This document shows positions 49,716 through 59,881 of a stretch of DNA of 64,000 bases, piece after piece. Source of the stretch: Sediminicola sp963974715 (GTDB lineage Bacteria > Bacteroidota > Bacteroidia > Flavobacteriales > Flavobacteriaceae); assembly GCA_963974715.1 (NCBI GenBank), contig CAXBDK010000003.1, forward strand, positions 186,001-250,000, read 5' to 3'. A program made the translations under genes and the position numbers. The notes under the pieces are model-generated. The model did not search any database and had not been told where the DNA came from. It saw only the letters and a program-made list of their open reading frames with translations. Within the stretch, counting starts at the first letter, position 1; every line of letters starts with the position of its first letter.

Positions 49716-52700
49716 CTATTGCACCACATCCACCCATTGCCCTTTGGTACGAACCAGATAATTGTGGTCGTACATGGCCTCCGCCTGTATTCCCGGCATA
49801 TAATACGTACCAAGAAAGGAGGCGTTCAACAATATCCTAAAGGTCTTGGTTTCATTTTTACCAAGGTCGAAATAAAAATTGGCCCTGTCATCGCGCAGAT
49901 CGGTATAGGCCACCTTATTCTCCGCAAAATCACCAAAATCCGTAAAACGTGTATTTACGATTTCCCAACCACTTGGGAAAATCTCCGTTAGTGCCATATC
50001 CTTTATCTCCCTTGAAGTAGTGTTGGTCAGGGTTGCCTCGGCCACAAAGTCGGTTCCCTGGGCTATTTGGGAAACATCCAGGATGGAACCGTCCCGACCC
50101 CTGAACACCATTTTGGCAGAAAGATTGTTCTGTATGACCTTTTCCTCCCCAACTGGAAGTATTCCCAGTTGTACCACACTTACAAACAGGGTATTCCCTT
50201 CCAAATTTTTGAGCAACAGACCGTTTTTCCCTTCCTTGATTTCCAATGGGCGGCCCGCCAATGTTTTGGAAGTTGCAATGGAGACCGTCTTTCCATTAAC
50301 GGTAACACTTCCCTTTACCCCCTTGCCCCCTACCAGTTCGGCAAATTTTGCCATTGCCAAAAGGCCATAGGCGGTGGTTTGTGTACTCATCCATTGATCA
50401 CCGTTCAAATCCTTTGCAAGCTCACGGGCCAGTTCTTGGGCCTTGGCCCTGTCCTTTAGCAATACCAAGGTTTCCAACGACATGGCCACGTTTCTTTCCG
50501 CTGATCCATAGGTATAGTGGTCTTTCCCATTTCCATCAAATTCTTTTTGGGCCTTTGTCAACAATGTTTGGGCCACTTTGGTCTGACCGATAACGGCATA
50601 GGCCGCTGCAAGGCGGTAAACTGCCTCATTGGAAAGCGTATCGGACTCCCGTAAACGGTTCATGGAGGCAATATCAGCATTTCCTGAAAGGGCAAGTGTA
50701 TACAATCTATATGCCTGGGCCAAGTCGGAGAAATTGTTTCCGGCACGCCATAGTTTTGCGGTCTGTTGCTGGTACCGAACCCAAGAAGATTGGAATCCGA
50801 TAGGAAGCACATATCCCCTCTTGCCCGCTTCAAGCAAGAAATGACCGGCATAGCTCGTGCCCCAATCGTTTGGCTGCTGTTGTCCCGGCCAATAGGGAAA
50901 TCCCCCATTTGGAAGTTGATAACCTCCCAGGCGTTGAACTGCATCCTGTACATTTTTTTGGGTCTTCGATCGATCGGGACCGGCCAGATCAAAAATCTCG
51001 TTCAGATAAAGCTGTGGGAAGGCCGCGGAGGTGATCTGTTCCACGCAACCGTGCGGATATTGTATCAAATATGACATCCGGCCGTTAAAGTTCATGGGCG
51101 GGAACGTTGAGAATTCCACTTTGGCAGCATTGGTCCCTGTAACCCCAAAGGTCTGCAGATCCATGGTCTGTGAGCTATTGGGCTCTAGGATAAGATGGTG
51201 TACCTCAGTGGTCACCGGATTTGGATTGACAATGTCCATAGGAACCTCAAAAGAGGCGCTTTCACCATTGCCGGATGCCGATACCACAATCTTGCCGATA
51301 CCATTGGAAGGGGCCACCTCCAGATCAAAATACACCATCTGCTCCCCTGTTTGGGAGAAAGTTATGGTTTTGGAGGCACTGCCAACAATTTTAAAGGAGC
51401 TGTCCTGTTTTAAGGAAACGGTTACCTTTTTTACCTTGCTCTCCATGGCAAATACCGTAACGGGAAGGGTGACCTTTTCACCAGGGGTCATCTTTCTGGG
51501 CAGGGAGGCAAGTACCATCAAAGGTTTACGGACCGGAGTGGTCTTTTCAGCCATTCCATAGGCTTCCGAGTCCACATTGCCGGCAACCACCATTGTCCGC
51601 ACAGATCCCACATATTTGGGAATCTGTATTTTATGGGAGCCCGTTTCCCCTTCCTTTAGGGCAAAAGGCCCTAGATACAGCACCATGGGCTCAAAGCGGT
51701 TTGCCTTTTTGTTTCTGGCGCCCGCCAGTTCCCCATCTCCGCCAATGGCGAATACCTGGTCGATTTTGCCCCCAAAGGCACCTATTACCTCATCGTACAT
51801 ATCCCAGGTCTTGACACCAAGTGCCTCCCGGGCATAAAATGCGTTCCATGGGTCGGGCGTATTGAAACGGGTCAGGTCCAATAGGCCTTCATCAACAATG
51901 GCAATATTATAGGTCATCGCCCTGCCTTTTTTTTCCTTGACCTTTACCGTTATCCGTTCTTCGGGCCTAAGCACTTCGGGCATACCGATTTCCGGCTCCA
52001 ATTTGGTGGATGGGTTTTCCACCGCAATCGGCACTATCCCGTACATCCTAATAGGGGAATCGTTTAAAGTGGAAGCGTGTGGTTGCAGTAAGGTAATGTT
52101 CAAAAAAATAGTGGGGGTATACTTTTCGGTAATGGGCAACTGAAACTTGGTTTCGCCCTTAGTGGCCTCGATCCACATCGACTCCAAAACTTCCGTGCCA
52201 TTTTCCAAGGTTACAAGGGCCCTGCCATTTTCGGGACTGGGAAAGGTCACCGTAGCGGTCTCCCCTACCTTATATTGCTCCCTATCGGTGGAAAAAACCA
52301 ACATGGTCGCCTCGGACGGGTCGCCCTTTCTCGATTTACCGGCCCATCCAGGCCAATCTATATAAAGGGTCTTGCCAGTGGCATGCCCTCCCTGTGTATC
52401 TTCCACAATAACCAGATAACGCCCCCAGTTGGGATATTTTAGTTCAAAATTAAAACTGCCCTTGCCAGTACTGTTGGTCCCCAAAGTGGTCTCAAAGATT
52501 TTTTCCTTATACTCCCCCTTATCAAACGAGGATAGATTATCTCCTGAAGTATCCCACCACCAACGCCAGTTGATCTTATATATGGCTACTTTTAAACCCT
52601 TGACCGCCTTGGGCCTGCCTTGGCCATCCACCGTTGCCACTTCAAAGGTATGTTTGGTATCCGTAAGCAGCATGCCCCTTGCTTTATCGCCTTTTGGGAC

Positions 52701-55232
52701 ATTGAGCCCAACATAGGTATTGAACGGAGAGTAGGTTTTGGTAAACACATCCGTGCTAAAGTCGCCCCCGTTTTCATAGACCTTCGTTATAAAGGCCGCT
52801 TTTAGCATGCCGGGGGCCTGTCCCTTTAACTGGGGGCTGATCGTAAAATCGGCCTTGCCGTCCCCATTCAATTTTCCATTGAAGACCACTTGTTCTTCGG
52901 TGGAAAAGGAACGGGTGGGGTCATCAAAGACATAGCCTGGGAAAGAGGGGAAAACCGTGGCCTGCTGATTGAATTTTGCACTTATATCCGCCTTTAGATT
53001 TTTGGCGATTGCGCCATGGAGCCATGCAACTTCCAGTCCCCCTTGAATGGGAGCGGTGCCCGAAAGGACATCCTGTTCAAAGGCTGTCCTTATCTTTAAC
53101 CTGTTCGGCTTTATGGTCTCTATCTTTAGGGTTTTGGTAAACGAGGCTCCCCCCACGGATATTTTTGCCAGCCAATTGCCGGTAGGGGCATTCGGATCGG
53201 TGCTTAATTTAAAGGTGAAGAAATTATTGAGTGCCCCGCTCTTTACTTCGCGATGCACCACTTTAAAATAAGGATCCATCAATTCCAGTTTTACCGGATG
53301 GCCGGACGGCAGCTTGTTGGCGTTATCGTTTAGCATAAAAGAGAGAAAAATGGGGTCTCCAGGTCGCCAAACGCCCCTTTCCCCAAAAATATAGCCCTTT
53401 ATGCCCTTTTGCAGTTCCACTCCAGATACGTCGAACTTACTTAAGGATAGGGCATTTCCATCATTTAACTTTAGATAGGTCTTTTGTCCCTTGTATTCGG
53501 CGACGGCAAAATAGGCGATGTTTTCGGAGGTAAAGACGGCCGTTCCATCGGCACCGGTCACCACATATCCCAATTCCTGTTGTTGAAAATTATGGAAGGT
53601 TACCTTGGCCCCTGACAGGGAGTTGGTGGTGACAATGTCGTTCGCCACTACAAAATACTTGTTGTTCAATCCTTTTTTGACCACAAGGCCAATATCGGTG
53701 GCCAGGACGTTCACCCCTATACTTTTATTCCAATAATAGGAAGTATGACAGGGATTTTCACGTTCGTTCCAGTCGTAATCATAACCATAATCGTTATAAT
53801 AACTTTCCGAACCGTCCCAGTTGGAGCTTTCTTCCTCTTTGTCAAAATCCTCCGTTTTGACTTCGTCGGGCGTAAAGTTAGTGGTTTCGCATCCATACTG
53901 ACCATATGAGGGCTTGATACTGAATTCGATTCGGTAGATGGCCCCGGGTTCCGGGGTTATCAATTCCTTCAGATCTACCGCATGCGCCGCCCATTTCCCA
54001 TTGTTCTGGCTAAGGTTGTTCTGCAGGATCAGTTTTTTGGTGGCAATGGGCCTGGCAACCGTTCGTAGATTGTAATCGCCCTTCAGGTCGTTGCCCTGTA
54101 AAAACTGCAGCACGTTATTGCCATAGATCTTTAGTACCGATACGTCTACCGCTTTTAGGTTTACCGCTTCAAAATTAACCTTCAGATTATTGGAAGAGGG
54201 AAGGATCGTGCCACTTGACAACAAACGGATCTCTGGTTTTAAGGCGTCAAAAGTGATGTTCCCGGTAAAAGGATGTTTCAACTTATAACCTTCCGCACTT
54301 TCGACCCCCTTAAATACCTCCAACTGAACGGTCCCTTTTATCTCTTTTGAGGGATAGACCCTAAGCAGGTTTCCATCAATGGAAAATTTTGGATCATCGT
54401 CCCCTTGCAATACCACAAGTCCCTTTATGTTCTGCCCCTTTTTAAGCGGATCCGAAAAATTGATCAGCAGCTCTTGTTTTCCTGCGGCCCCAACTTCCAC
54501 ATTGAGCACCGAAAAATTTTTCTTGCCCGGAATTTGTATGCTGTTGGTACCCGTGCTTTCGGATCCCACGGATTTGCCGTCCCAAGTCAGTATAAGTTCG
54601 GAATCTTCCTCATAACGTTGAATACTGTCCAATCTGAACTGAAAAAGTGTTCCGGTCTTTACCAGCCCATCAAAGGAAATCTTTATCTTCTTTCCATTTT
54701 GTCTCGCACTGATCAGTTTTTTTGCCTCCTGAAGTGAAAGCTGATCGGCGCTGCGAAGTTGGCCTTCCAGATATTGCCAATCCTTGGAGTGGGACCGTAT
54801 CGGCCCCGAATATACATTGAACTGTTGTTTTAAGGTCTTGACACCAAAGGTAAACGTCCTTTGGTCTTTAGGAACATCCTTTATAATATCTTGCAGCAGC
54901 AGGGTGAACACATATTCCGTATCCTGTTCAAAACCGGTCGCGGGAACAAAGGATAGGGTGCGGTCGTCCAGTGCGACTACCTTTCCCTTTGTTTTGGGCG
55001 ATACCAAAAGTAGGTCTTGATCTACCTCCTCTTGCGGTTTCCATCCGGCCACCGGTGCGGCCAACACCACTCTTATATCACTTTGCGTAGAGACCACCCC
55101 ATGGGAGACCTGTGAGATATAATCGGCATATTTAGAAAAATCGCTGAGTTCGGTAGTGGTATCTCCCGGTTTTTTGGAGCAGCCCGAAAACACCAAGATC
55201 AACAACAGAAATGACAGGTATGGATATTTCAT
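49716..55232 (-). CDS. Alpha-2-macroglobulin family lipoprotein
   Basis: An 1838-residue surface or periplasmic protein with a lipoprotein signal (MKYPYLSFLLLILVFSGC). Series of macroglobulin beta domains carry GYIFGERGVWRPGDPIFLSF (an MG signature, near 620) and the MG/ANA block VDEGLLDLTRF (about 1110). The thioester motif CVEQ is in the sequence YPHGCVEQITSAAFPQ (Cys about 1396), followed by the alpha-toroid TED domain and a C-terminal domain. It would trap host or competitor proteases via the thioester, with PBP1C repairing the wall. An acidic low-complexity patch (YYNDYGYDYDWNERENP) near 505 is unusual. I take ATG 55232, which gives the lipobox. Confidence 0.95.
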   Translation of the reverse strand: MKYPYLSFLLLILVFSGCSKKPGDTTTELSDFSKYADYISQVSHGVVSTQSDIRVVLAAPVAGWKPQEEVDQDLLLVSPKTKGKVVALDDRTLSFVPATGFEQDTEYVFTLLLQDIIKDVPKDQRTFTFGVKTLKQQFNVYSGPIRSHSKDWQYLEGQLRSADQLSLQEAKKLISARQNGKKIKISFDGLVKTGTLFQFRLDSIQRYEEDSELILTWDGKSVGSESTGTNSIQIPGKKNFSVLNVEVGAAGKQELLINFSDPLKKGQNIKGLVVLQGDDDPKFSIDGNLLRVYPSKEIKGTVQLEVFKGVESAEGYKLKHPFTGNITFDALKPEIRLLSSGTILPSSNNLKVNFEAVNLKAVDVSVLKIYGNNVLQFLQGNDLKGDYNLRTVARPIATKKLILQNNLSQNNGKWAAHAVDLKELITPEPGAIYRIEFSIKPSYGQYGCETTNFTPDEVKTEDFDKEEESSNWDGSESYYNDYGYDYDWNERENPCHTSYYWNKSIGVNVLATDIGLVVKKGLNNKYFVVANDIVTTNSLSGAKVTFHNFQQQELGYVVTGADGTAVFTSENIAYFAVAEYKGQKTYLKLNDGNALSLSKFDVSGVELQKGIKGYIFGERGVWRPGDPIFLSFMLNDNANKLPSGHPVKLELMDPYFKVVHREVKSGALNNFFTFKLSTDPNAPTGNWLAKISVGGASFTKTLKIETIKPNRLKIRTAFEQDVLSGTAPIQGGLEVAWLHGAIAKNLKADISAKFNQQATVFPSFPGYVFDDPTRSFSTEEQVVFNGKLNGDGKADFTISPQLKGQAPGMLKAAFITKVYENGGDFSTDVFTKTYSPFNTYVGLNVPKGDKARGMLLTDTKHTFEVATVDGQGRPKAVKGLKVAIYKINWRWWWDTSGDNLSSFDKGEYKEKIFETTLGTNSTGKGSFNFELKYPNWGRYLVIVEDTQGGHATGKTLYIDWPGWAGKSRKGDPSEATMLVFSTDREQYKVGETATVTFPSPENGRALVTLENGTEVLESMWIEATKGETKFQLPITEKYTPTIFLNITLLQPHASTLNDSPIRMYGIVPIAVENPSTKLEPEIGMPEVLRPEERITVKVKEKKGRAMTYNIAIVDEGLLDLTRFNTPDPWNAFYAREALGVKTWDMYDEVIGAFGGKIDQVFAIGGDGELAGARNKKANRFEPMVLYLGPFALKEGETGSHKIQIPKYVGSVRTMVVAGNVDSEAYGMAEKTTPVRKPLMVLASLPRKMTPGEKVTLPVTVFAMESKVKKVTVSLKQDSSFKIVGSASKTITFSQTGEQMVYFDLEVAPSNGIGKIVVSASGNGESASFEVPMDIVNPNPVTTEVHHLILEPNSSQTMDLQTFGVTGTNAAKVEFSTFPPMNFNGRMSYLIQYPHGCVEQITSAAFPQLYLNEIFDLAGPDRSKTQKNVQDAVQRLGGYQLPNGGFPYWPGQQQPNDWGTSYAGHFLLEAGKRGYVLPIGFQSSWVRYQQQTAKLWRAGNNFSDLAQAYRLYTLALSGNADIASMNRLRESDTLSNEAVYRLAAAYAVIGQTKVAQTLLTKAQKEFDGNGKDHYTYGSAERNVAMSLETLVLLKDRAKAQELARELAKDLNGDQWMSTQTTAYGLLAMAKFAELVGGKGVKGSVTVNGKTVSIATSKTLAGRPLEIKEGKNGLLLKNLEGNTLFVSVVQLGILPVGEEKVIQNNLSAKMVFRGRDGSILDVSQIAQGTDFVAEATLTNTTSREIKDMALTEIFPSGWEIVNTRFTDFGDFAENKVAYTDLRDDRANFYFDLGKNETKTFRILLNASFLGTYYMPGIQAEAMYDHNYLVRTKGQWVDVVQ

Positions 55233-55587
55233 GGAAGGAAAATTTTCGGGGCCGTGCAACAAATTTGGGCCATTATGATTGTAAATATAATGGGTTTCCC
55301 ATAAATTGAAATCCCTTTTTACAGGGAATTCGACATATGACCAAGCATTTTATATCCGCAATTGTCCAACCGTTTTACCCCTTCGCATTTTTGGGAGCGA
55401 TTGCCCAAAAAATTGCGTTCGTCCACTAAAATTGCGCATGGTCGAATATGTGGGCCAATTTGGTTTTTGATAAAAAGATCTTGCCTAATATTACACTGTT
55501 GTTCCCCGACAACACCGAACGAGAACCCCCCTTCTTTCCTTTTGCTACTTGTGCCGGAACAGGCCTACTTGCAAATTAGAACACTAT
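55233..55587. other. Divergent gene-free region between the macroglobulin and CAP genes
   Basis: About 355 bases. Reverse strand TATATTTA (55282-55289) is one base off the -7 consensus and could serve the macroglobulin gene. No convincing -7 box was found for the CAP gene. No ORF or RNA was recognised. Confidence 0.4.
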
Positions 55588-56067
55588 ATGAAAACACTAT
55601 TACTCAAAGCAGTAACGGTTTTGCTTGTGGCCATTTTAAGCTCTTGTAGCACAGAGGCATTGGATACAGGAAGTATCCCTCAGGCGAAAAATTCCGTTGG
55701 AATGGAATCGGAACTTTTGGATCTTATAAATGCACACCGAACGGAAATGGGGTATCCCACCTTAACGTTCAGCGAAGTGGCCTATGATTATGCCAACCGG
55801 CACACCGATTATATGATTGCCATGGGCACTATAAACCATGATAATTTTAGTGCAAGGGCTTCTGGTATCTCCTCGGAGGCACATGCGACCCAGGTCGCTG
55901 AAAACGTTGCCAATAAGTACGCCACCGCCCAACGGGCATTTGATGAATGGCTGGCCAGTGATGGACACCGGAAAAATATGGAGGGTGATTTTACGCATAC
56001 GGCGGTAAGCGTCAAAAGCGATTCGTCCGGCACTTTTTATTACACCCAACTGTTCTATAAGCGGTAG
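55588..56067 (+). CDS. CAP-domain (SCP/PR1) lipoprotein
   Basis: A 159-residue protein with a lipoprotein signal (MKTLLLKAVTVLLVAILSSC). The CAP domain has LLDLINAHRTEMGYPTL, the metal-site His in NRHTDYM and INHDNF, ENVANKYATAQRAFDEWLAS and SDGHRKNM. CAP proteins of bacteria are extracellular and poorly understood; some bind lipids or have protease-like activity. I choose ATG 55588 because it gives a clean lipobox. Confidence 0.9.
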   Translation: MKTLLLKAVTVLLVAILSSCSTEALDTGSIPQAKNSVGMESELLDLINAHRTEMGYPTLTFSEVAYDYANRHTDYMIAMGTINHDNFSARASGISSEAHATQVAENVANKYATAQRAFDEWLASDGHRKNMEGDFTHTAVSVKSDSSGTFYYTQLFYKR

Positions 56068-56156
56068 GCTCCAGATCATTTTCTTTTCTTAAATTAGCAG
56101 TGGCCGTTCCGCATCCAAGGGATTCATGAAAAAAGGCCACTGCCAATTTTAAAGAT

Positions 56157-56696
56157 ATGTCCGTACAAAAACCGTTCAACCTTACAAAGTGGGTCGCCGA
56201 AAATAGGGAGTTTCTAAAACCGCCCGTGGGCAATAGGAATCTCTATAAAGAATCGGGGGACTACATTGTAATGATCGTTGCGGGCCCCAATGCCAGAAAG
56301 GATTACCATTACAACGAGACCGAGGAGCTCTTCTACCAATTGGAAGGCCAAATTGAAGTGCATATCCAAGAGGGCGGCATAAAAAAGACAATGTCATTGG
56401 GACCCGGTGACATGTACCTGCACCCCGCAAAAATACCCCATTCCCCCGTGCGTAGCGAAAATTCCATTGGATTGGTCATTGAACGGAAAAGGGCAAATCT
56501 GGGAGTGGACGATGGTCTTCTCTGGTTCTGTGACAACTGTAACCATAAATTATACGAAGCTTATTTTACCCTTCACGATATTGAAAAGGATTTTTTAAAA
56601 CACTTCAAAATTTTTTATGGATCCAAGGAACTTAGGACCTGCAGCAACTGTGGGACCATTATGCCGGTAGACCCCCGTTTTGTTGCGGAAGATTAA
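56157..56696 (+). CDS. nbaC: 3-hydroxyanthranilate 3,4-dioxygenase
   Basis: A 179-residue cupin dioxygenase opening the ring of 3-hydroxyanthranilate in the kynurenine pathway (tryptophan to quinolinate/NAD). The iron ligands H51, E57 and H95 and the rubredoxin-like CxxC pairs C125/C128 and C162/C165 fall at the same residue numbers as in the Cupriavidus enzyme, strong support for the assignment. The other kynurenine genes are not adjacent; an aldehyde dehydrogenase follows 200 bases downstream on the same strand. Confidence 0.95.
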   Translation: MSVQKPFNLTKWVAENREFLKPPVGNRNLYKESGDYIVMIVAGPNARKDYHYNETEELFYQLEGQIEVHIQEGGIKKTMSLGPGDMYLHPAKIPHSPVRSENSIGLVIERKRANLGVDDGLLWFCDNCNHKLYEAYFTLHDIEKDFLKHFKIFYGSKELRTCSNCGTIMPVDPRFVAED

Positions 56697-56851
56697 GAAA
56701 TTCCCAGAGTCCCTTCAGCTCCATCGGATATGCCGACTAATTCCCGGGACCAAGCAGCATGGCTTATTTTAGCTTTCCTGTCCGTTCATTAACCTCCACT
56801 ATTTTACAGGAATCGATAATGCAACGACATGGGTAATCCATATGAAATGCA

Positions 56852-56859
56852 TAACTTTG
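56852..56859 (+). promoter_or_regulatory. -7 box of the aldehyde dehydrogenase gene
   Basis: TAACTTTG fully matches TAnnTTTG, 36 bases before the start codon; this suggests the gene is not merely read through from the dioxygenase gene. Confidence 0.5.
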
Positions 56860-56895
56860 AATAAATATAACATTTATCATTAAAAAAGTTACATA

Positions 56896-58449
56896 ATGTC
56901 AAGAATAGCAGTCGACTTTGGAATTCACGAAGCTTTGGAGCAATTGGGTATCGGGGAAATGAACTACGGATCTTCCACGGGATCCACCCATTTTTCGTCA
57001 GGCGATATACTGGAATCCCGTTCTCCCGTGGACGGCGCCCTAATTTCCAAAGTAAGCTGTACCACAAAGGAAGATTATGAAAAGGTCATTGATTCCGCAA
57101 CCGCCGCATTTAAGGTGTGGAAGGAAAAGCCTGCCCCCTTAAGGGGAGAGATCGTACGCCAATTTGGGGATCGTTTACGGGAATTAAAAGAACCCTTGGG
57201 AAAACTGGTCTCATATGAAATGGGGAAATCCTATCAGGAAGGACTGGGAGAGGTACAGGAAATGATCGATATCTGTGATTTTGCAGTAGGAATGTCCAGG
57301 CAGTTGCACGGACTCACCATGCATTCGGAAAGGCCGGGCCATAGAATGTACGAACAATACCACCCTTTGGGAGTGGTAGGCATTATTTCGGCCTTTAACT
57401 TCCCGGTAGCGGTCTGGGCATGGAATACCGCATTGGCATGGGTTGCAGGGGATGTATGTGTTTGGAAGCCATCTGAAAAAACACCATTATGTGGATTGGC
57501 CTGTCAGCGTATAGCAGCAGGGGTCTTTGAAAAGAACAACCTTCCAGAAGGCATTTCCTGTTTGATAAATGGCGACTACCGGATAGGGGAACTGATGACC
57601 CAAGATACTAGAATACCCTTGATATCCGCTACCGGGTCCATTGGAATGGGAAAAAAGGTGGCGCAGGCCGTTGCCGCCCGTTTGGGCAAATCGCTATTGG
57701 AACTTGGGGGAAACAATGCCATCATAGTAACCCCTGACGCCGATTTGAGGATGACCGTGATCGGAGCGGTCTTCGGGGCCGTGGGAACCGCAGGTCAACG
57801 TTGCACCTCCACCCGAAGGTTGATCGTGCACGAATCCATGTACGACCAAGTAAAGGATGCACTGGTAACTGCCTATAAACAATTGCGGATTGGCAACCCC
57901 TTGGACGAAAAAAACCATGTGGGGCCCCTTATCGATACGGAAGCCGTTGTGCAATACCGGAATGCCCTTAAAAAAGTGGTGGAAGAAGGTGGAAAAATTC
58001 TTGCAGGGGGCGAGGTATTGCAAGGCCAAGGCTATGAGAGCGGCTGTTATGTGGCCCCGGCCATAGCAGAAGCGGAAAATTCGTTCCCCATTGTACAACA
58101 CGAGACTTTTGCCCCTGTGCTATATCTGTTAAAATACAAAGGGGAGGTGCAAAATGCCATCGCTATACAGAATGGGGTGGTACAAGGGCTTTCGTCCGCC
58201 ATAATGACCAATAATCTAAGGGAGGCCGAACTGTTTTTGTCCGCCGCAGGGTCCGACTGCGGCATCGCCAACGTAAACATAGGCACCTCAGGGGCCGAAA
58301 TAGGCGGGGCCTTTGGCGGTGAAAAAGAAACGGGAGGGGGCCGGGAATCCGGTTCCGATGCCTGGAAAGTCTATATGCGCAGACAGACCAACACCATCAA
58401 TTATACCACCGATCTTCCCCTTGCCCAAGGAATTAAATTTGATCTGTAG
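56896..58449 (+). CDS. ALDH7-type aldehyde dehydrogenase (aminoadipate-semialdehyde dehydrogenase-like)
   Basis: A 517-residue NAD-dependent dehydrogenase. The NAD site is SATGSIGMGKKVAQ (about 243), the base Glu is in LLELGGNNA (about 268) and the nucleophile Cys in GQRCTSTRRL (about 302). The LESRSPVDGALISKV start and FNFPVAVWAWNTALAWVAGD match the ALDH7 (antiquitin, alpha-aminoadipic semialdehyde / piperideine-6-carboxylate) branch of lysine breakdown. A lysine role would suit the glutaryl-CoA-dehydrogenase-like gene at 20.4 kb, but the two are far apart. Confidence 0.92.
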   Translation: MSRIAVDFGIHEALEQLGIGEMNYGSSTGSTHFSSGDILESRSPVDGALISKVSCTTKEDYEKVIDSATAAFKVWKEKPAPLRGEIVRQFGDRLRELKEPLGKLVSYEMGKSYQEGLGEVQEMIDICDFAVGMSRQLHGLTMHSERPGHRMYEQYHPLGVVGIISAFNFPVAVWAWNTALAWVAGDVCVWKPSEKTPLCGLACQRIAAGVFEKNNLPEGISCLINGDYRIGELMTQDTRIPLISATGSIGMGKKVAQAVAARLGKSLLELGGNNAIIVTPDADLRMTVIGAVFGAVGTAGQRCTSTRRLIVHESMYDQVKDALVTAYKQLRIGNPLDEKNHVGPLIDTEAVVQYRNALKKVVEEGGKILAGGEVLQGQGYESGCYVAPAIAEAENSFPIVQHETFAPVLYLLKYKGEVQNAIAIQNGVVQGLSSAIMTNNLREAELFLSAAGSDCGIANVNIGTSGAEIGGAFGGEKETGGGRESGSDAWKVYMRRQTNTINYTTDLPLAQGIKFDL

Positions 58450-58824
58450 CACCATTCACTTCTTGGGGGCAATTAAAATAAAAAACCCGTCAAATCCCTT
58501 CCTAAAAAGGTCTTTGCGGGTTTTACCCACTAACTAACTCAAATAATACACTTTTCAATATTTTAAAAAACCCTATTCCAATGCCGGATCTTTGTCGGGA
58601 GAAATAGGGTATGTCCGAAAAAACAATAGTAATCTCCAATTATTTCTACAAAAAGAAAATGGTTTTTATACACTTGGTAACAAAACATGTGTAAACGGCG
58701 AAAAATTGAAGAATCAATTGGCAAAATCCCAAGAGAGTTGCCCGGACGGTCATGGGGCATGAACAAAAAGGCCCCAACTGGGGCCTACTATGGTTTTAAG
58801 GATTGTAATTTACAGAACCGTGAC
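58450..58824. other. Convergent gene-free region with two terminator-like hairpins
   Basis: About 375 bases between the ALDH and the desaturase. At 58482-58524, AAAACCCG and CGGGTTTT flank a 27-base loop and a T run follows, probably ending the ALDH transcript. At 58765-58786, AGGCCCC/GGGGCCT with a T run on the reverse strand would end the desaturase transcript. No gene was recognised between them. Confidence 0.55.
58765..58786 (-). terminator. Terminator of the acyl-ACP desaturase gene
   Basis: Reverse strand AGGCCCC, a 4-base loop and GGGGCCT, then a T run; about 40 bases beyond the desaturase stop. Confidence 0.7.
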
Positions 58825-59820
58825 TTACAAGGTGCCATTGGCCTCCACCCATTTAAAATGGTATTGGTCCTCCGGAAATTTCATCCGTTCCGAAATCCTT
58901 TCCAGACGGTCGGGAAGTTTCATAAGATAATCCCTTGCTTTTTCAGCTTCGTCGGAAAGTGTGCGTATACTGTCCACCTCCCAATAAGCGTTCAGCTTCC
59001 TCAATATTTCCACATAGTCGTGCGCTGTATAGACACCCAGACGCTGTGCGCAATTTGAAAAATTCTCAAATGCCGTGCCTATGGTGCCGCCGGACTCCCT
59101 TAGGAAATGTGCGGGCATTACAATTTTCTTTTTCATCATATCGGCAAAGGCCAACATCATCTGACTGGGGTCATGATCAAATATGGTCTTAACAAATTCC
59201 CGATATGCCAAATGGTGCCGCATTTCATCGCCAGCAATGATGGTACACATTTTGCCCAAAAGCAGGTTCCCCTTCTTTTTGGCCATCTGCCCTACCCTTT
59301 TGTGCGATATATTGGTCGCCAGTTCTTGGAAGGAGGTATACACAAAATTCTTATAGGGATCCCTATCGGTCCCAATATCGAAACCATCCGCGATCAGGTG
59401 TTGGGTGGTTATTTCCACCTCCCGCATATTGACGCGTCCCGAAAGGTAGAGGTATTTATTCAGGACATCACCGTGCCTGTTCTCCTCTGCGGTCCATTGC
59501 CGCACCCATTTTGACCATCCGTTACGGCTGCCATCGTGCTGGTCAATCCCTTCCACGTCCATCAGCCAGGATTCATAGGTCGGAAGTGCTTCCTCTGTAA
59601 TGGTATCGGCCACCATGGTAACCCAAAAATCATATCCCAGTTCCTTTGCCTCTTCCCGGATCTGTGTTACTTCGTCGTAAAACTTATCGCTCTGGGAATC
59701 GGGCAAAAAATCGGTGGGCTGCCATATATCTTCTATAGGAATAAGGAAATCGTTTATAAAACCGTCCACCTTGCCCTCTATGGCCCTCATTACTTCTATT
59801 CTTATATTCTTTGCGGACAT
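58825..59820 (-). CDS. Acyl-ACP desaturase (soluble diiron type)
   Basis: A 331-residue soluble fatty-acid desaturase. The two diiron motifs are AEENRHGDVL (EExxH, about residue 128) and AGDEMRHHLAY (DExRH, about 215). It introduces a double bond in acyl-ACP with oxygen and ferredoxin, giving unsaturated membrane lipids. I start at ATG 59820 (MSAKNIRIEV) because longer forms read into the phosphatase gene. Downstream of the phosphatase on the same strand with a gap of 61 bases. Confidence 0.93.
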   Translation of the reverse strand: MSAKNIRIEVMRAIEGKVDGFINDFLIPIEDIWQPTDFLPDSQSDKFYDEVTQIREEAKELGYDFWVTMVADTITEEALPTYESWLMDVEGIDQHDGSRNGWSKWVRQWTAEENRHGDVLNKYLYLSGRVNMREVEITTQHLIADGFDIGTDRDPYKNFVYTSFQELATNISHKRVGQMAKKKGNLLLGKMCTIIAGDEMRHHLAYREFVKTIFDHDPSQMMLAFADMMKKKIVMPAHFLRESGGTIGTAFENFSNCAQRLGVYTAHDYVEILRKLNAYWEVDSIRTLSDEAEKARDYLMKLPDRLERISERMKFPEDQYHFKWVEANGTL

Positions 59821-59881
59821 AACATATTTTTTACAAATATCCCCAATATTATTGTAAATGCCCCCCAAAAAAACCATAATT

